Positions 1 to 6,071 of a stretch of DNA of 6,071 bases are shown in pieces. The stretch's first letter is position 1, and every line of letters begins with the position of its first letter. The stretch spans positions 1 through 6,071 of the forward strand of contig JAEWVQ010000348.1 in the NCBI GenBank assembly GCA_023459095.1, given 5' to 3'. Below the pieces are notes generated by a model. That model was not told the origin of the DNA and made no database searches. It saw nothing but the letters and a program-made list of their open reading frames with translations. Origin of the DNA: Pseudomonadota bacterium. Lineage in GTDB: Bacteria; Pseudomonadota; Gammaproteobacteria; Burkholderiales; Rhodocyclaceae. The translations under genes and the position numbers were made by a program.

Positions 1-1626
<1,626 letters not shown>

Positions 1627-1663
1627 GGCGGAGCCGGAACGGGCAGAGTCGGGTAAAGGAGCG

Positions 1664-1669
1664 ATTCTA
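1664..1669 (-). promoter_or_regulatory. possible -10 element for uvrA
   Basis: On the minus strand the hexamer TAGAAT (5 of 6 to TATAAT) lies 37 bases upstream of the uvrA ATG, in the 99-base gap after the lipoprotein gene. No good -35 hexamer is seen at 16-18 bases spacing, so this is a weak call. The same TAGAATCGC string occurs at the earP stop just upstream of efp. Confidence 0.25.
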
Positions 1670-1725
1670 GTCCGCGCCGCCGCAGGCGCACAGCATTGAC
1701 TGTTTTTTTATCCAGCCACCGCGGC

Positions 1726-2157
1726 TCAATCCGCCGCCGCGGCTGCCGCAGGTTCGCCGGGCCGCCCACGCACCGACTCCACCGCGTCGCGGCTCGCCTC
1801 CTTGAGCAGTTGCGCAGCACCCCGGGTGGCATCGGCGATGCGCCGCGCCGCCTCCTCGGTGGCGATCTTGGCATCGCGCTCGATCGGACCGGCGGCTTCG
1901 GCGACGGCGCCGGCCTGCGCCGCGGCCTCGCCGACGGTGGCCTCGACCGAGGTCTCCACGCTACCCGCCACCGCGTCGGCAAGCGCCTTGCCGGCTTCGC
2001 CCGCCTTCTGCGCCGCTTCCGCGGCCTTGTCCACCGCCTCCCGGGCGGCGCCGGCCGCTTCGCGCGCGGACCGCCCGGCCTCGTCCGCCTCCGGCCCGCC
2101 GCAGGCGGCGAGGATCAGTACGGAAAACAGGAGCGCGGCGCCCGACACGGGTTTCAT
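1726..2157 (-). CDS. small Ala-rich predicted lipoprotein, function unknown
   Basis: This 143-residue protein begins with a classic lipoprotein signal: Lys2, a hydrophobic run (AALLFSVLIL) and a lipobox LAAC with the acylated cysteine at residue 19. The residue after the cysteine is Gly, not Asp, so Lol sorting to the outer membrane is expected. The mature part is extremely rich in Ala, Glu, Lys and Arg with heptad-like spacing (for example AREAVDKAAEAAQKAGEAGKA). It is probably a long amphipathic helix or coiled coil with no obvious catalytic domain, ending in a low-complexity alanine tail. Start choice: an ATG at 2163 is in frame, but the GAGG at 2166-2169 sits only 2 bases from it and 8 bases from the ATG at 2157, so 2157 is preferred. 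It lies after the efp terminator and 99 bases before uvrA. The lipoprotein call is firm; any role, such as envelope spacer or stress protein, would be guesswork. Confidence 0.8.
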   Translation of the reverse strand: MKPVSGAALLFSVLILAACGGPEADEAGRSAREAAGAAREAVDKAAEAAQKAGEAGKALADAVAGSVETSVEATVGEAAAQAGAVAEAAGPIERDAKIATEEAARRIADATRGAAQLLKEASRDAVESVRGRPGEPAAAAAAD

Positions 2158-2165
2158 CGACATGA

Positions 2166-2169
2166 CCTC
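2166..2169 (-). promoter_or_regulatory. ribosome binding site deciding the lipoprotein start
   Basis: GAGG on the minus strand is followed by 8 bases and then the ATG at 2157. The alternative ATG at 2163 is only 2 bases away, too close for initiation. Confidence 0.6.
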
Positions 2170-2278
2170 GAAGTGCTGGTGAACCGGAACAAACCGGGGA
2201 CAAAGCAGGGAACGCGCGAGATTACGGCGTCCACCGCCAAAGGCAAGCCCGCAACCCCGCCGTGCAACACCTGAAAAC

Positions 2279-2303
2279 AAAAAGGGCCCTGACGGGCCCT
2301 TTT
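2279..2303 (-). terminator. intrinsic terminator of efp, symmetric
   Basis: A perfect 10-bp stem, AAAAGGGCCC paired with GGGCCCTTTT (2280-2289 with 2294-2303), closes a 4-base loop. Read on the minus strand it ends in five Ts, 20 bases after the efp stop codon. The stem also carries a T-tract on the plus strand, so it could stop transcription both ways. Confidence 0.85.
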
Positions 2304-2322
2304 CATGCTGCCGGCGTCGCGC

Positions 2323-2879
2323 TTATTTGACGCGGTTCTTGTACTCGTCGGTGCGGGTGTCGATCTCGATCTTGTCGCCGATCTCGACGAAGGCCGGCAC
2401 CGGCAGCTCGAAACCGGTACCGATCTTGGCCGGCTTCATGACCTTGCCGGAGGTGTCGCCCTTGACCGCGGGTTCGGTGTAGGTGACTTCGCGCACCACG
2501 CTGGTCGGCAGTTCGACCGAGATCGCCTTGCCGTTGTAGAACACCACTTCGCACTGCAGGCCGTCTTCGAGGTACTTGAGCGCGTCGGTCATGTTCTCGG
2601 CCTCGACTTCGTACTGCTCGTAGTCGGCGTCCATGAACACGTACATCGGATCGGCGAAGTAGGAGTAGGTCACTTCCTTGCGATCGAGCTGGACGACTTC
2701 GAACTTGTCGTCGGCCTTGTACACCGACTCCGAGGGCGCGCCGGTGAGCAGGTTCTTGAGCTTCATCTTCACGACCGCAGCGTTGCGGCCGGATTGTTGT
2801 ATTCGGATTTCTGCACCACCAGCGGGTCGCTGCCGACCATGATGACGTTACCGGAGCGGAGTTCCTGAGCGGTTTTCAT
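2323..2879 (-). pseudogene. efp: elongation factor P with a one-base frameshift at the Arg32 loop
   Basis: EF-P binds between the ribosomal P and E sites and rescues stalling at consecutive prolines. The first frame (2879-2769) starts MKTAQELRSGNV and runs in the EF-P KOW-like domain to SEYNNP, then goes off frame and stops at TGA 2769-2771 after 36 residues. The rest of EF-P (KMKLKNLLTG onward, through GDKIEIDTRTDEYKNRVK) is intact in another frame down to TAA at 2323. Adding one base at the 2793/2794 junction turns AAC-AAT-CCG into AAC-AAR-TCC and restores YNKSGRNAAVVK. The restored protein is 185 residues, normal for the family, with arginine exactly at position 32, the site rhamnosylated by EarP. 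An AGGA Shine-Dalgarno (2886-2889) lies 6 bases before the ATG. The gene follows earP by 62 bases. Identity is certain; whether the lesion is real or a sequencing error cannot be told from this sequence. Confidence 0.92.
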
Positions 2880-2898
2880 GCGGTTTCCTGACGTCGAA

Positions 2899-2916
2899 CG
2901 GCTGCGGCCGGAGCCG
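2899..2916. repeat. GC-rich inverted repeat in the earP-efp gap
   Basis: CGGCT-g-CGG / CCG-g-AGCCG is an 18-base near-perfect palindrome with one mismatched pair, located in the efp leader 20 bases upstream of its start codon. No T-run follows it on either strand, so it is not a standard terminator. It could fold in the leader or bind a regulator; no role is shown. Confidence 0.4.
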
Positions 2917-2922
2917 CAAGTC

Positions 2923-2928
2923 TTTATA
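2923..2928 (-). promoter_or_regulatory. possible -10 element for efp
   Basis: TATAAA on the minus strand (5 of 6 to TATAAT), inside the palindrome TTTATAAA at 2923-2930, stands out in a GC-rich setting 43 bases before the efp ATG. No convincing -35 is found at the right distance. If used, efp would be expressed separately from earP as well as with it. Confidence 0.25.
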
Positions 2929-2941
2929 AAAACGCGCGATT

Positions 2942-4117
2942 CTACTCTGCCCCGCCGCGGATGTGGTTGCAGAATGCGGTCAATCTGGTAACCAGATCCT
3001 CTTCCGCGCCGAGTTTTCCGCTCCAGCGTCGCGCATGCGCGGCGAGTGCTGGAAGCGCCGCGGCGAACGCCGGCCACGCCGCGGCGGGGTCGCCGTCGCC
3101 GTTCCAGGCATGGCAGAACGCCTGCAGCGCGGCGCGCGGCGCAGGCGCGAGCTCGACGCCGTAACGGGCGAGGAAGGCGTCGAGCTTGGCAAAGTGGGCA
3201 TCGTCGTGCTGCGCGTAGATGTGCCACACGAAAGGCCGCGCCGCCCACTGCGCGCGCACGAAGGAATCCTCGCCGCGCACGAAATTGAGGTCGCAGATCC
3301 ACAGCAGGCGGTCGTAAGCGTCCTGGTCGGAGAACGGCAGCACGGCCACGGTCAGCCCACCCCGGCACAGGCGCGCGCCCGCCTGCAGCGGACCGGCGCC
3401 GAGCGCGCGCGCGACATCGCCCACCACCTTGCCTTCGGGCACGAGCAGCAGCAGCGGACGCGCGCCGTGCGACCAGACCCCGAGCAGTCCATCGAGCGCC
3501 GGCTGCGCGTAGGCGAACAGCGACACCACCAGGGTGTCGTCCGGCAGTGCGCCGAGACCGTGGGCGGCCAGCCAGTCGCGGCGCACGGCGGGCGCGCCCT
3601 GCATCCGGTCGCGCGCCGCGAGCAGGCCGGCTTCACGCAGCAGGCCGCCGGTGTCGGCGCCGAAGCCGGGAAAGAAGAAATGCTTGACCAGGGGCAGGCG
3701 CGGATGCGGCGAGGCGAGACCGTGACAACCGCCGACCCAGTCCTCCGCCGACAGGTATTCGAGATTGATCCAAAGCGGCGGCGGCGAACGGCGCGCCATC
3801 GCCGCGACCTGGGCCTCGGGCAGTTCGCAGGCGAAGGCCTCGATCACGACCTCGGCGGGCTCGATATCCACGGCCGCGAAGGCGCTCGTCCACAGCCGCA
3901 CCTCCACCCCCTCGACCTGCGCCTCGGACCGCCCCGCGACCGCCGGGCACAAGCGCGCGAACGAGGCCCAATCGTCCACCCACAGCCGCACCGCGACGCC
4001 ATGGCGGGCGACGAGTTCGCGCGCCAGCCGCCAGCACACGCCGATATCCCCATAGTTATCCACAACACGGCAAAAGATTTCCCAGGAACCGGGGATGGAA
4101 TGAGGCAGGGCATTCAT
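2942..4117 (-). CDS. earP: EarP, EF-P arginine rhamnosyltransferase
   Basis: EarP transfers L-rhamnose from dTDP-beta-L-rhamnose to Arg32 of EF-P in the cytoplasm, which activates EF-P at polyproline stalls. The 391-residue product has the family hallmarks. Near the N-terminus is VVDNYGDIGVCWRLAREL, with the conserved aspartates at residues 20 and 24. A central NLEYLSAEDWV begins at about residue 118, followed by KHFFFPGFG. The C-terminal nucleotide-sugar-binding segment is NFVRGEDSFVRAQWA (about 279-293) followed by PFVWHIY. Two Rossmann-like (GT-B) halves are expected. ATG 4117 is chosen; an in-frame TTG at 4129 would add four residues, and neither start has a good Shine-Dalgarno. The gene lies directly upstream of efp, the usual pairing of enzyme with its only known substrate, yet that substrate gene is frameshifted here. 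No stop, frameshift or missing key motif is seen in earP itself. Confidence 0.95.
   Translation of the reverse strand: MNALPHSIPGSWEIFCRVVDNYGDIGVCWRLARELVARHGVAVRLWVDDWASFARLCPAVAGRSEAQVEGVEVRLWTSAFAAVDIEPAEVVIEAFACELPEAQVAAMARRSPPPLWINLEYLSAEDWVGGCHGLASPHPRLPLVKHFFFPGFGADTGGLLREAGLLAARDRMQGAPAVRRDWLAAHGLGALPDDTLVVSLFAYAQPALDGLLGVWSHGARPLLLLVPEGKVVGDVARALGAGPLQAGARLCRGGLTVAVLPFSDQDAYDRLLWICDLNFVRGEDSFVRAQWAARPFVWHIYAQHDDAHFAKLDAFLARYGVELAPAPRAALQAFCHAWNGDGDPAAAWPAFAAALPALAAHARRWSGKLGAEEDLVTRLTAFCNHIRGGAE
4056..4064 (+). promoter_or_regulatory. perfect DnaA-box 9-mer inside earP
   Basis: TTATCCACA exactly matches the E. coli DnaA-box consensus. It falls on the codons for VVDNY of earP, so it may be a by-product of a conserved protein motif. 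It gains interest only because similar 9-mers follow in the adjacent gap at 4121-4129, 4155-4163 and 4280-4288. Confidence 0.35.
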
Positions 4118-4154
4118 AGGCGTGGACAACTGCGTGGACGGAATCGGGAAAGCT

Positions 4155-4163
4155 TGTGGACAA
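4155..4163 (-). promoter_or_regulatory. DnaA-box-like 9-mer
   Basis: On the minus strand this reads TTGTCCACA, 8 of 9 to TTATCCACA. The neighbouring 4121-4129 reads TTGTCCACG (7 of 9). DnaA binding is inferred from similarity only. Confidence 0.3.
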
Positions 4164-4168
4164 AGGGC

Positions 4169-4182
4169 CTTTTGGCCAAAAG
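4169..4182. repeat. 14-bp perfect palindrome
   Basis: CTTTTGGCCAAAAG is a perfect palindrome 52-65 bases upstream of the earP ATG. Its position suits an operator for earP, or a short hairpin in its leader. No T-tract follows on either strand, so it is not a standard terminator. Confidence 0.45.
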
Positions 4183-4279
4183 CGGAAAAATCATGGACAT
4201 TCGGTCCACATTGGTCGACGGTACTTGCCCACCGGGTTCACGGTCGACGAATCTCGTGCCTGGACTGGGCTTGGTGCAG

Positions 4280-4288
4280 ATATCCACA
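4280..4288 (+). promoter_or_regulatory. DnaA-box-like 9-mer next to the AT-rich stretch
   Basis: ATATCCACA matches TTATCCACA at 8 of 9 positions and lies 15 bases before the AT-rich stretch 4304-4350. Confidence 0.3.
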
Positions 4289-4368
4289 GATTTCGGTCCA
4301 CTGTTAACTTCTTTATTTCTTTAAATAAAAGAAAAACAATAAAACAAAACACTCCCCCTGCCGGACAC

Positions 4369-4391
4369 AAAAAAGCCCGCAAACGCGGGCT
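4369..4391 (-). terminator. intrinsic terminator of rsuA
   Basis: On the minus strand AGCCCGC pairs with GCGGGCT around a 4-base loop (stem arms 4385-4391 and 4374-4380) and is followed by a run of Ts. It starts 24 bases after the rsuA stop codon. This separates rsuA from earP transcription. Confidence 0.85.
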
Positions 4392-4415
4392 CGTCATGCA
4401 GGAAAAGGAAAGGGC

Positions 4416-5141
4416 TCAGGCGTAATCGGCGAGCTGCGCCAGGTCGTCGGCTTCGAGCCAACGCCAGGCTCCGACCGGCAACGCCGGATCGAGCGTGAGT
4501 CCGCCCACGCGGCTGCGATGCAGGGCTTCGACGCGATTGCTCGCCGCCGCGATCATGCGCTTGACCTGGTGATACTTGCCTTCGCAAATGGTCAGCTGCA
4601 GGGTGTGGCTGCCGGTCGGCACGCAGGCCGCGGCAGCGATCGGCGCCGGCTCGTCGTGCAATTCGACGCCGGCGAGCAGGTGGTCGACCAGTTCGGCGGT
4701 GATCTCGTGCTTCACCGTGACCTCGTAGACCTTGGGCGTACGCTTTTTGCCCGAACTCCACTGGTGGATGAACTGGCCGTCGTCGGACAGCAGCAGCAGG
4801 CCGGTGGTGTCCTGGTCGAGGCGACCGATGCACTGCACGCCACGGGTAACGAACTGCGGCGGCAGCAGGGCGAACACCGAGGGGTGGAACTGCGGGCGCA
4901 GCGAGCATTCGTAGTCCGCCGGCTTGTGCAGCATGAGGTAGGCGCGGGCGCGGTAGTGCCAGGCCTGCTCGTCCACGGTGAACGCGAGGCCGGGGGAACC
5001 ATCGTCGCTGCCGGGGTCGAATTCGGCGTAGGGGTGGTCGCAGGGCACGCCGGCGACGCTGACGCGGCCGGCCCGGATCAGGCCACGGCATTCCTTGCGG
5101 CTGCCGATGCCTTGGGAGTGGAGGATTCGTTCGATCTGCAT
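4416..5141 (-). CDS. rsuA: RsuA-type 16S rRNA pseudouridine synthase
   Basis: RsuA-family enzymes isomerise a uridine in rRNA; E. coli RsuA makes pseudouridine 516 in 16S rRNA. The 241-residue product begins with an S4 RNA-binding domain (IERILHSQGIGSRKECRGLI, AGRVSVAG, about residues 3-31). The catalytic domain follows, with YLMLHKPADYECS at 68-80, the active-site motif GRLDQDTTGLLLL (catalytic Asp109), TPKVYEVTV, and the late motif EGKYHQVKRM followed by VEALHRSRVGGLTLD. Length fits E. coli RsuA (231). The start at 5141 (MQIER) matches the family N-terminus; an in-frame ATG at 5150 adds three residues and has a GGGA upstream at short spacing, so it is also possible. The open frame continues much further upstream, but that part lies opposite the DUF1857 gene. 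The related RluE/RluF subfamily is the main alternative for the target site. Divergent from the DUF1857 gene. Confidence 0.9.
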   Translation of the reverse strand: MQIERILHSQGIGSRKECRGLIRAGRVSVAGVPCDHPYAEFDPGSDDGSPGLAFTVDEQAWHYRARAYLMLHKPADYECSLRPQFHPSVFALLPPQFVTRGVQCIGRLDQDTTGLLLLSDDGQFIHQWSSGKKRTPKVYEVTVKHEITAELVDHLLAGVELHDEPAPIAAAACVPTGSHTLQLTICEGKYHQVKRMIAAASNRVEALHRSRVGGLTLDPALPVGAWRWLEADDLAQLADYA

Positions 5142-5209
5142 GGCCGGCATGGTATCCCGCAACGCGCGCCCGACACGAGCCGAAACGCGGGGGCGCCGCG
5201 GCCTCGGGG

Positions 5210-5215
5210 TAAACT
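5210..5215 (+). promoter_or_regulatory. possible -10 element for the DUF1857 gene
   Basis: TAAACT (4 of 6 to TATAAT) lies 28 bases before the TTG start in the 102-base divergent gap. No matching -35 hexamer is visible, so confidence is low. Confidence 0.25.
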
Positions 5216-5232
5216 GTCGGTCCGACCGGTTC

Positions 5233-5237
5233 AGGAG
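5233..5237 (+). promoter_or_regulatory. Shine-Dalgarno deciding a TTG start
   Basis: AGGAG followed by 6 bases and TTG at 5244. This strong site in the right place is the reason for preferring the TTG over the much longer upstream open frame. Confidence 0.75.
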
Positions 5238-5243
5238 CCCATC

Positions 5244-5714
5244 TTGAAGTTTGAACATCTGGTCGAGGTCAACGATCTCGCCGATCCGACCCTCACCCCG
5301 CTCAGTCGCGAGGAGCTGTGGTTCGGCCTGCTGTGCCGGGCCGAGGACGCGCGCCCCTTCCTCCCCGGCCTGGAGGCCTGCACCATCCTCGAGCGCGACG
5401 AGCAGAGCCTGCTGCGGGAACTGCGCTTCGGCCAGGCCACGATCCGCGATCGCGTCACGCTGTCGGCCATGGAGTGGGTGCGCTTCGACACCGAAGCCAC
5501 CGCCGAGCACGCCGGCGGCAGTCTGACCATCCGCATCGAAGAACCGCAACCCGGCGCCTTCTTCCTGCGCTTCCTGTACGCCACCAGCCTGGTCGACAGC
5601 GGCGCGGGCGAGGATGCGCGCTACGCCGCCTACGTGCGTTCGGCCTATCACCAGTCCGACGTCGACACGCTCAAGGTGATCCGCATGATCGCCGAATCGG
5701 GGCGGCTGCAGTAA
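5244..5714 (+). CDS. DUF1857 / AtaL-like SRPBCC family protein
   Basis: The 156-residue protein starts KFEHLVEVND and contains LSREELWFGLLCRAEDARPFLPGLEACTILE in its first half, then RELRFGQATIRDRVT and a C-terminal IEEPQPGAFFLRF strand followed by a helix rich in Arg, Tyr and Asp ending MIAESGRLQ. This pattern fits DUF1857, a small SRPBCC (START-like, helix-grip) family. Such folds usually bind a hydrophobic ligand, but no enzymatic activity is established for this group as far as I know. There is no signal peptide or membrane segment, so it should be cytoplasmic. The TTG start is chosen because of the AGGAG six bases upstream. It is divergent from rsuA and followed by a hairpin and then rdgC, 68 bases on. 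Family assignment is fairly sure; function is open. Confidence 0.85.
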   Translation: MKFEHLVEVNDLADPTLTPLSREELWFGLLCRAEDARPFLPGLEACTILERDEQSLLRELRFGQATIRDRVTLSAMEWVRFDTEATAEHAGGSLTIRIEEPQPGAFFLRFLYATSLVDSGAGEDARYAAYVRSAYHQSDVDTLKVIRMIAESGRLQ

Positions 5715-5727
5715 CTGCTTCTCCTTT

Positions 5728-5759
5728 GGCGCCCGTTGCGTTCGCGGCGGGCGCCTTGT
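5728..5759 (+). terminator. probable terminator after the DUF1857 gene
   Basis: A perfect 8-bp stem, GGCGCCCG (5728-5735) with CGGGCGCC (5748-5755), has a 12-base loop and a weak tail, TTGT. It begins 13 bases after the stop codon. The short T-tract means some read-through into rdgC is likely. Confidence 0.55.
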
Positions 5760-5782
5760 CGTTCACCAACAGGAAAAAACAC

Positions 5783-6071
5783 ATGTATTTCAAGAATCTG
5801 CAGGTCTACCGTCTACCCGAGAACTGGGACATGGACGTCGACCGCCTCGACGAGCAACTGGGGAAGAAGCGCTTCCACCCCTGCGGCAGCCAGGACATGG
5901 AGAGCCGCGGCTGGGTGTCGCCGCTGGGCAACGACGTGCTCGTCCATGCGGTCGGCGGGCAGTGGCTGATCGCGCTCGGCGTCGAAGCCAAGCTGCTGCC
6001 GTCCTCGGTGGTCAAGCAGGTCGCCGACGAGCGTGCCGAGGAACTCGCCGAGCAGCAGGGCTACAAGCTCG
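5783..6071 (+). CDS. rdgC: RdgC, recombination-associated protein (3' end beyond window)
   Basis: RdgC is a ring-shaped dimer that encircles double-stranded DNA without sequence specificity and restrains RecA-dependent recombination; in Neisseria it supports pilin antigenic variation. The 96 visible residues match the N-terminus of the family: FKNLQVYRL at residues 3-11, FHPCGSQDM at about 31-39, GWVSPLG, and LLPSSVVKQ at about 73-81, followed by a helix ending EQQGYKL at the window edge. E. coli RdgC is about 300 residues, so roughly two-thirds is missing. An AGGA at 5771-5774 sits 8 bases before the ATG, supporting this start. The gene lies 68 bases after the DUF1857 gene, beyond a probable terminator, and may have its own promoter or be reached by read-through. 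Confidence 0.94.
   Translation, partial: MYFKNLQVYRLPENWDMDVDRLDEQLGKKRFHPCGSQDMESRGWVSPLGNDVLVHAVGGQWLIALGVEAKLLPSSVVKQVADERAEELAEQQGYKL

Larger units (their letters stand above)
4118..4415. other. 298-base intergenic region upstream of earP with TGGAC/GTCCA repeats and an AT-rich island
   Basis: No supported gene lies here; the short frames in it resemble no known protein. The region must hold the earP promoter, because a terminator separates earP from rsuA. The core TGGAC or its complement GTCCA occurs at 4123, 4135, 4157, 4194, 4204, 4261 and 4296, seven times in under 180 bases. Longer copies include GCGTGGAC (4120-4127, 4132-4139), TTCGGTCCAC (4200-4209, 4292-4301) and GGTCGACG (4213-4220, 4242-4249). 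Several overlap DnaA-box-like 9-mers. From 4304 to 4350 the GC content is 7 of 47 bases, far below the surroundings. Confidence 0.6.

Noticed and set aside
1702..1709. T-run as a plus-strand terminator
   Set aside because: No stable hairpin lies directly before it and no plus-strand gene ends there.
2790..2800. Programmed ribosomal frameshift in efp
   Set aside because: No slippery heptamer of the usual type or stimulatory structure is evident, and EF-P genes are not known to use recoding; a sequencing or real indel explains it more simply.
2963..4324. 453-codon plus-strand frame opposite earP
   Set aside because: Arg/His/Gly/Gln-rich antisense shadow; earP on the other strand has clear conserved motifs.
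4056..4350. Full chromosomal oriC
   Set aside because: No dnaA, dnaN, rpmH or gyrB nearby, which usually flank the betaproteobacterial origin; kept only as a DnaA-box-like cluster.
4122..4425. Short plus-strand frames (4122-4307, 4156-4425) in the gap upstream of earP
   Set aside because: No recognisable protein, no Shine-Dalgarno, and composition unlike neighbouring genes; the 89-codon frame runs through the rsuA terminator.
4518..5243. Long N-terminal extension of the DUF1857 frame across rsuA
   Set aside because: That part is antisense to the well-supported rsuA; an AGGAG-TTG start at 5244 matches the family N-terminus.
5142..5651. N-terminal extension of the rsuA frame to 411 codons
   Set aside because: It overlaps the DUF1857 gene on the other strand and has no family similarity; the S4 domain begins right after 5141.

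Overview
This is a high-GC window, by eye about two-thirds G+C, with the coding style of a betaproteobacterium. The closest fit is probably Rhodocyclales (an Azoarcus/Thauera-like organism). That placement rests on protein character and gene content: an earP-efp pair of the arginine-rhamnosylation type, rdgC, a betaproteobacterial-type EF-P and a DUF1857 protein. It is not based on any search.

Layout. Five genes lie on the minus strand, read from right to left. They are an RsuA-type 16S rRNA pseudouridine synthase (5141-4416), earP (4117-2942), efp (2879-2323, frame broken), a small Ala-rich lipoprotein (2157-1726) and a UvrA-family ATPase that runs off the left edge (1626-1). Two genes lie on the plus strand at the right: a DUF1857/SRPBCC protein (5244-5714) and the start of rdgC (5783 onward, cut by the right edge). 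The rsuA/DUF1857 intergenic region is divergent. Intrinsic terminators follow rsuA, efp and probably the DUF1857 gene, so the minus-strand genes fall into at least three transcription units: rsuA; earP-efp; lipoprotein and uvrA.

Function. Several genes concern translation. RsuA modifies 16S rRNA. EarP is the glycosyltransferase that rhamnosylates Arg32 of EF-P, and EF-P relieves ribosome stalling at polyproline. UvrA-like and RdgC proteins act on DNA damage and recombination. The lipoprotein and DUF1857 protein have no established role here.

Main oddities. (1) efp carries an apparent one-base deletion just before the Arg32 loop, so the frame as given stops after 36 residues although earP looks intact. 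(2) The 298-base gap upstream of earP holds seven TGGAC/GTCCA cores, several DnaA-box-like 9-mers and a ~47-base stretch of about 15% GC. (3) The UvrA protein belongs to a non-canonical paralogue group rather than the standard repair UvrA. I saw no RNA genes, insertion sequences or CRISPR arrays.
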